A stretch of 64,000 nucleotides of DNA from Flavobacterium bernardetii (GTDB taxonomy: Bacteria; Bacteroidota; Bacteroidia; Flavobacteriales; Flavobacteriaceae), in contig NZ_JAANOQ010000005.1 in NCBI RefSeq assembly GCF_011305415.1, positions 124,001-188,000 on the forward strand. The letters are read 5' to 3'. Numbering within the stretch: the stretch's first letter is position 1; every line of letters starts with the position of its first letter. The notes under the pieces were generated by a model that had not been told where the DNA came from, did no database searches, and saw only the letters and a program-made list of their open reading frames with translations. Below are positions 61,859 through 64,000 of this stretch, piece after piece. A program made the translations under genes and the position numbers.

Positions 61859-63565
61859 ATGAAAAAAATATTAATTCTTTTATCATTTGTCATTGTAATA
61901 AGTGTTAAAGCACAAGTGGGAATCAATACCACAATTCCAACAGCTACATTACATGTGGTAGGAACGACTACTTTACCAAGTGGTGGCGGAACCGTAAATT
62001 TATTAAATCAAAATTTTGATGCGGCCTATGCTGTTACACATTCTAGTAACACAACTAGTGGCTGCGCTTCTCCAGCAACAGTAAATGGATGGGAAAGAAC
62101 TACTACCGGAAATGCTAATGCAAATTGTACAACATGTACTGGAGGTTGGTTATTTATTTATTCTGATGAATCTGGATGTGATCAAAACTCTACTGCCAGC
62201 ATAAATTTCACATCTGCACCCACTTCTACTACTGTTACAATTTCATTTGATTATCGTTATAATTATTTTACTGGAAGTGCTGAATCATTTCGTGCTTACT
62301 TATGGAACAATACTACCAATGCTATCGTTGGAGCAAACCTTGTTGGAGTGCTTTCTTCAGATGCAAACACCAGTTTTTCTGGAACTAGAACTGTGGTAGC
62401 GGGAAATAGTTATTCACTTCGTTTTGAATATTTAGGAACTTTTGATTATGGCGCTTCTATTGATAATGTTTTAGTTACCGAAACAAGTGCTCCAACTGGT
62501 GGTTCTTATAGTTTTAGATTAGAAGATGGAACTCAAGCTAGTGGAAAAGTAATGACTTCTGATGCTAATGGAAATGGGTATTGGGCAACTCCAACTGGAG
62601 GTAGCGGGACAGATAGTCAAACGTTAAGTTTGGTTGGAAGTACACTTTCTATTTCAAATGGTAACTCGGTAACCTTACCAAGTGGTTCTGGTAGTTATAC
62701 ATTCACAAACGGTTTGACATTAACAGGCTCTACAGCAAGATTAGGAGGAACTTTAACACAAGGTACTGCTTTAAATCTTGATAATTATGATTTAACTTTT
62801 TCAAGTAATACTGCAGCTGCATTTCCAGGACAAATTATTTATCAAGGAACCAATAGAGTAATTATGGATACTGACTTTTCTAATAATTATATTAATTTCG
62901 GAACTGATGCTTTTATTGATAGTGATGACGGAACAACTTTTGTTGATACTGGTTCTACAACATTTACAAAAGATTTTGTAGCTGGATTCGACTCGGGAGG
63001 TTCAGGAGGAACAGCTATTGCAATGGGGTCTATTGAATATTTTGTGGACGGAACAAATGAATTGTTTTTTGAAGGATCTGGATTTAACCCAATGTCAGAT
63101 GAAACAAGTTCTTTTGGAAATACTTTAGGAAAATCTAACAGAAGATGGGGTGCTGTTTATGCTACAAACGGAGTAATTACTACTTCTGATATGAATTTAA
63201 AAACCAACGTTAAACCATTGTCTTATGGTTTAAATGAATTGTTAAAATTAAACACTATTACGTATAATTGGAAAAATTATAAATTAGGTAATACGTCAAT
63301 TCCTGTTGAAAAACAAGAAAAGAAAATTGGATTTTCAGCTCAACAATTATTAGAAGTTTTACCAGAAGTAGTACAAACCCATAGTTGGATACCAGCAAAC
63401 GAAAATGGAGATTACAAACAAATCAAAAATAAACATTTAGGTGTAAATTATAGTGATATTATTCCAGTAACTGTAAAAGCAATCCAAGAACAACAAACTC
63501 AAATTGAAGATTTGAAAAAGGAAATTGCAGAACTAAAAGCTTTGGTAAAAGCCTTGCAAAAATAG
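61859..63565 (+). CDS. exported protein with C-terminal peptidase S74 (tail-fibre chaperone) domain
   Basis: The 568-residue product has a signal peptide (KKILILLSFVIVISVKAQ) followed by VGINTTIPTATLHVVG, typical of Bacteroidota exported S74 proteins. A beta-sandwich insert (residues ~45-210, with Cys-rich NCTTCTGGW) and Gly/Ser/Thr-rich fibre-like beta repeats (~215-435) come next. The C-terminal ~130 residues are the intramolecular chaperone/peptidase S74 domain, with the cleavage-site motif TSDMNLKTNV, then IGFSAQQLLEVLPEVV and a coiled-coil tail (QEQQTQIEDLKKEIAELKALV). In phages this domain trimerises the fibre and cuts itself off. No phage genes surround it, so it is probably a cell-surface fibre. 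Confidence 0.87.
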   Translation: MKKILILLSFVIVISVKAQVGINTTIPTATLHVVGTTTLPSGGGTVNLLNQNFDAAYAVTHSSNTTSGCASPATVNGWERTTTGNANANCTTCTGGWLFIYSDESGCDQNSTASINFTSAPTSTTVTISFDYRYNYFTGSAESFRAYLWNNTTNAIVGANLVGVLSSDANTSFSGTRTVVAGNSYSLRFEYLGTFDYGASIDNVLVTETSAPTGGSYSFRLEDGTQASGKVMTSDANGNGYWATPTGGSGTDSQTLSLVGSTLSISNGNSVTLPSGSGSYTFTNGLTLTGSTARLGGTLTQGTALNLDNYDLTFSSNTAAAFPGQIIYQGTNRVIMDTDFSNNYINFGTDAFIDSDDGTTFVDTGSTTFTKDFVAGFDSGGSGGTAIAMGSIEYFVDGTNELFFEGSGFNPMSDETSSFGNTLGKSNRRWGAVYATNGVITTSDMNLKTNVKPLSYGLNELLKLNTITYNWKNYKLGNTSIPVEKQEKKIGFSAQQLLEVLPEVVQTHSWIPANENGDYKQIKNKHLGVNYSDIIPVTVKAIQEQQTQIEDLKKEIAELKALVKALQK

Positions 63566-63585
63566 AAACTGTACTTTAATAAAAT

Positions 63586-63614
63586 AAAAAAGGAGCTAAT
63601 TAAGCTCCTTTTTT
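63586..63614. terminator. bidirectional terminator between the S74 gene and the heptosyltransferase gene
   Basis: The stem AAAAAAGGAGCT/AGCTCCTTTTTT has a short loop. The glycosyltransferase stop codon lies within the stem. Confidence 0.85.
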
Positions 63615-64000
63615 ATTTTATCTATAATTGTAATTGGCAAAATACTTCGCATCGCATTTTCATAACCTTCTACTTTTTTATTTCCATAAACTGAAGTGGG
63701 TAAAAACGGAAATTGTTCTCTGTTAGAAGTAATACAAAAATTATCAAGTTGATTAAACGGTTTAAATCCTGCAAAAGGATGAGTAGCGCCCCAAAGTGTG
63801 ATCACTTTTACACCTAACATCGCTGCAATATGTGCATTTCCTGAATCCATAGAAAGCATAATCTCTAAGTTAGAAATTAAATCTAACTCTTGTTGAAACT
63901 TAATTTTTCCAGCTACGACAATTACAGTATCATGGTTATTTTTTAGTTGATTAAGCTTTTTAATTTCTTCTTCACCACCTCCAAATAAAAAGATTTTATT
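63596..64000 (-). CDS. glycosyltransferase family 9 (heptosyltransferase-like), C-terminal part only
   Basis: 135 codons of an open frame enter from the right edge, so the N-terminus is outside the window. The visible part begins NKIFLFGGGEEEIKKLN and contains MLSMDSGNAHIAAMLGVKVITLWGATHP, the C-terminal sugar-nucleotide site of ADP-heptose:LPS heptosyltransferases (GDSGxxHxAxxxG...LFGxTxP). These inner-membrane-associated enzymes build the lipopolysaccharide core. Which sugar is transferred is unknown in this group. It converges on the S74 gene with a shared terminator. Confidence 0.85.
   Translation of the reverse strand, partial: NKIFLFGGGEEEIKKLNQLKNNHDTVIVVAGKIKFQQELDLISNLEIMLSMDSGNAHIAAMLGVKVITLWGATHPFAGFKPFNQLDNFCITSNREQFPFLPTSVYGNKKVEGYENAMRSILPITIIDKIKKELN

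Noticed and set aside
61859..63565. Prophage tail fibre
   Set aside because: Signal peptide, chromosomal neighbours and absence of any other phage gene argue for a cellular surface protein.

Overview
The window looks like a chromosomal segment of a Flavobacteriaceae bacterium, most probably Flavobacterium or a close relative. Evidence: very low GC; Bacteroidota-type promoters with -7 boxes of the form TAnnTTTG in front of many genes; a GldH gliding lipoprotein; a secreted M4 protease with a type IX secretion C-terminal tail; TonB-dependent and OmpR/ECF-linked outer-membrane proteins; and a ricT-gldH-PBP1A gene order that I regard as typical of the group (from memory). No rRNA, tRNA, CRISPR array, prophage or classical insertion sequence was found.

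Layout. 1-2109: 5' part of a large secreted choice-of-anchor-L adhesin. 2238-10925 (mostly minus strand): lepA, a ParE/RelE-type toxin-antitoxin pair, dinB, a CYTH phosphatase, RlpA, 5-formyl-THF cyclo-ligase, a PLP decarboxylase and an aspartoacylase-like protein. 11046-28864 (plus strand): uvrC plus a patatin/Omp85 protein, an amino-acid permease, the tyrosine catabolism pair hmgA-hppD, a candidate small RNA, an operon DUF3108-tryptophan dioxygenase-M23 peptidase-pgi, and a TonB receptor with a FAS1 lipoprotein. 28953-32745: a Gate-domain transporter, a RAYT transposase with its REP palindromes, and class I fumarase. 32846-42541 (minus strand): rRNA methyltransferase, T9SS-exported M4 protease, and an operon ricT-gldH-PBP1A-scoA-scoB. 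42910-47184: an outer-membrane barrel gene divergent from a histidine kinase/response regulator pair. 47240-49793: trhO and recA, divergent. 49887-53480: a four-gene operon of lipoprotein, ECF sigma factor, a predicted inner-to-outer-membrane protein and a second lipoprotein. 53657-64000: lipid acyltransferase, trpS, a GIY-YIG nuclease inside palindromic repeats, dprA, a SPOR protein, thioesterase, PaaE-like reductase, AraC regulator, an S74 tail-fibre-type protein and part of a heptosyltransferase.

The most interesting structure is of two kinds. First, three units are bracketed by direct repeats of local intergenic or 3'-end sequence: the GIY-YIG gene (about 110-bp repeats), the barrel/two-component cassette (about 42-bp terminator repeats) and the last lipoprotein of the ECF operon (23-bp perfect repeat); a RAYT/REP unit adds a fourth repeat-associated element. 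Second, there are two envelope signalling modules: an ECF sigma factor followed by a protein with a cytoplasmic N-terminus, one membrane helix, a long Asn/Ser-rich repeat linker and a C-terminal outer-membrane barrel; and a two-component system whose divergent intergenic region carries three GTTAATG boxes spaced exactly 11 bp, the classic geometry of an OmpR/PhoB-family operator.

All functional assignments are read from sequence motifs and general family knowledge; no database search was possible.
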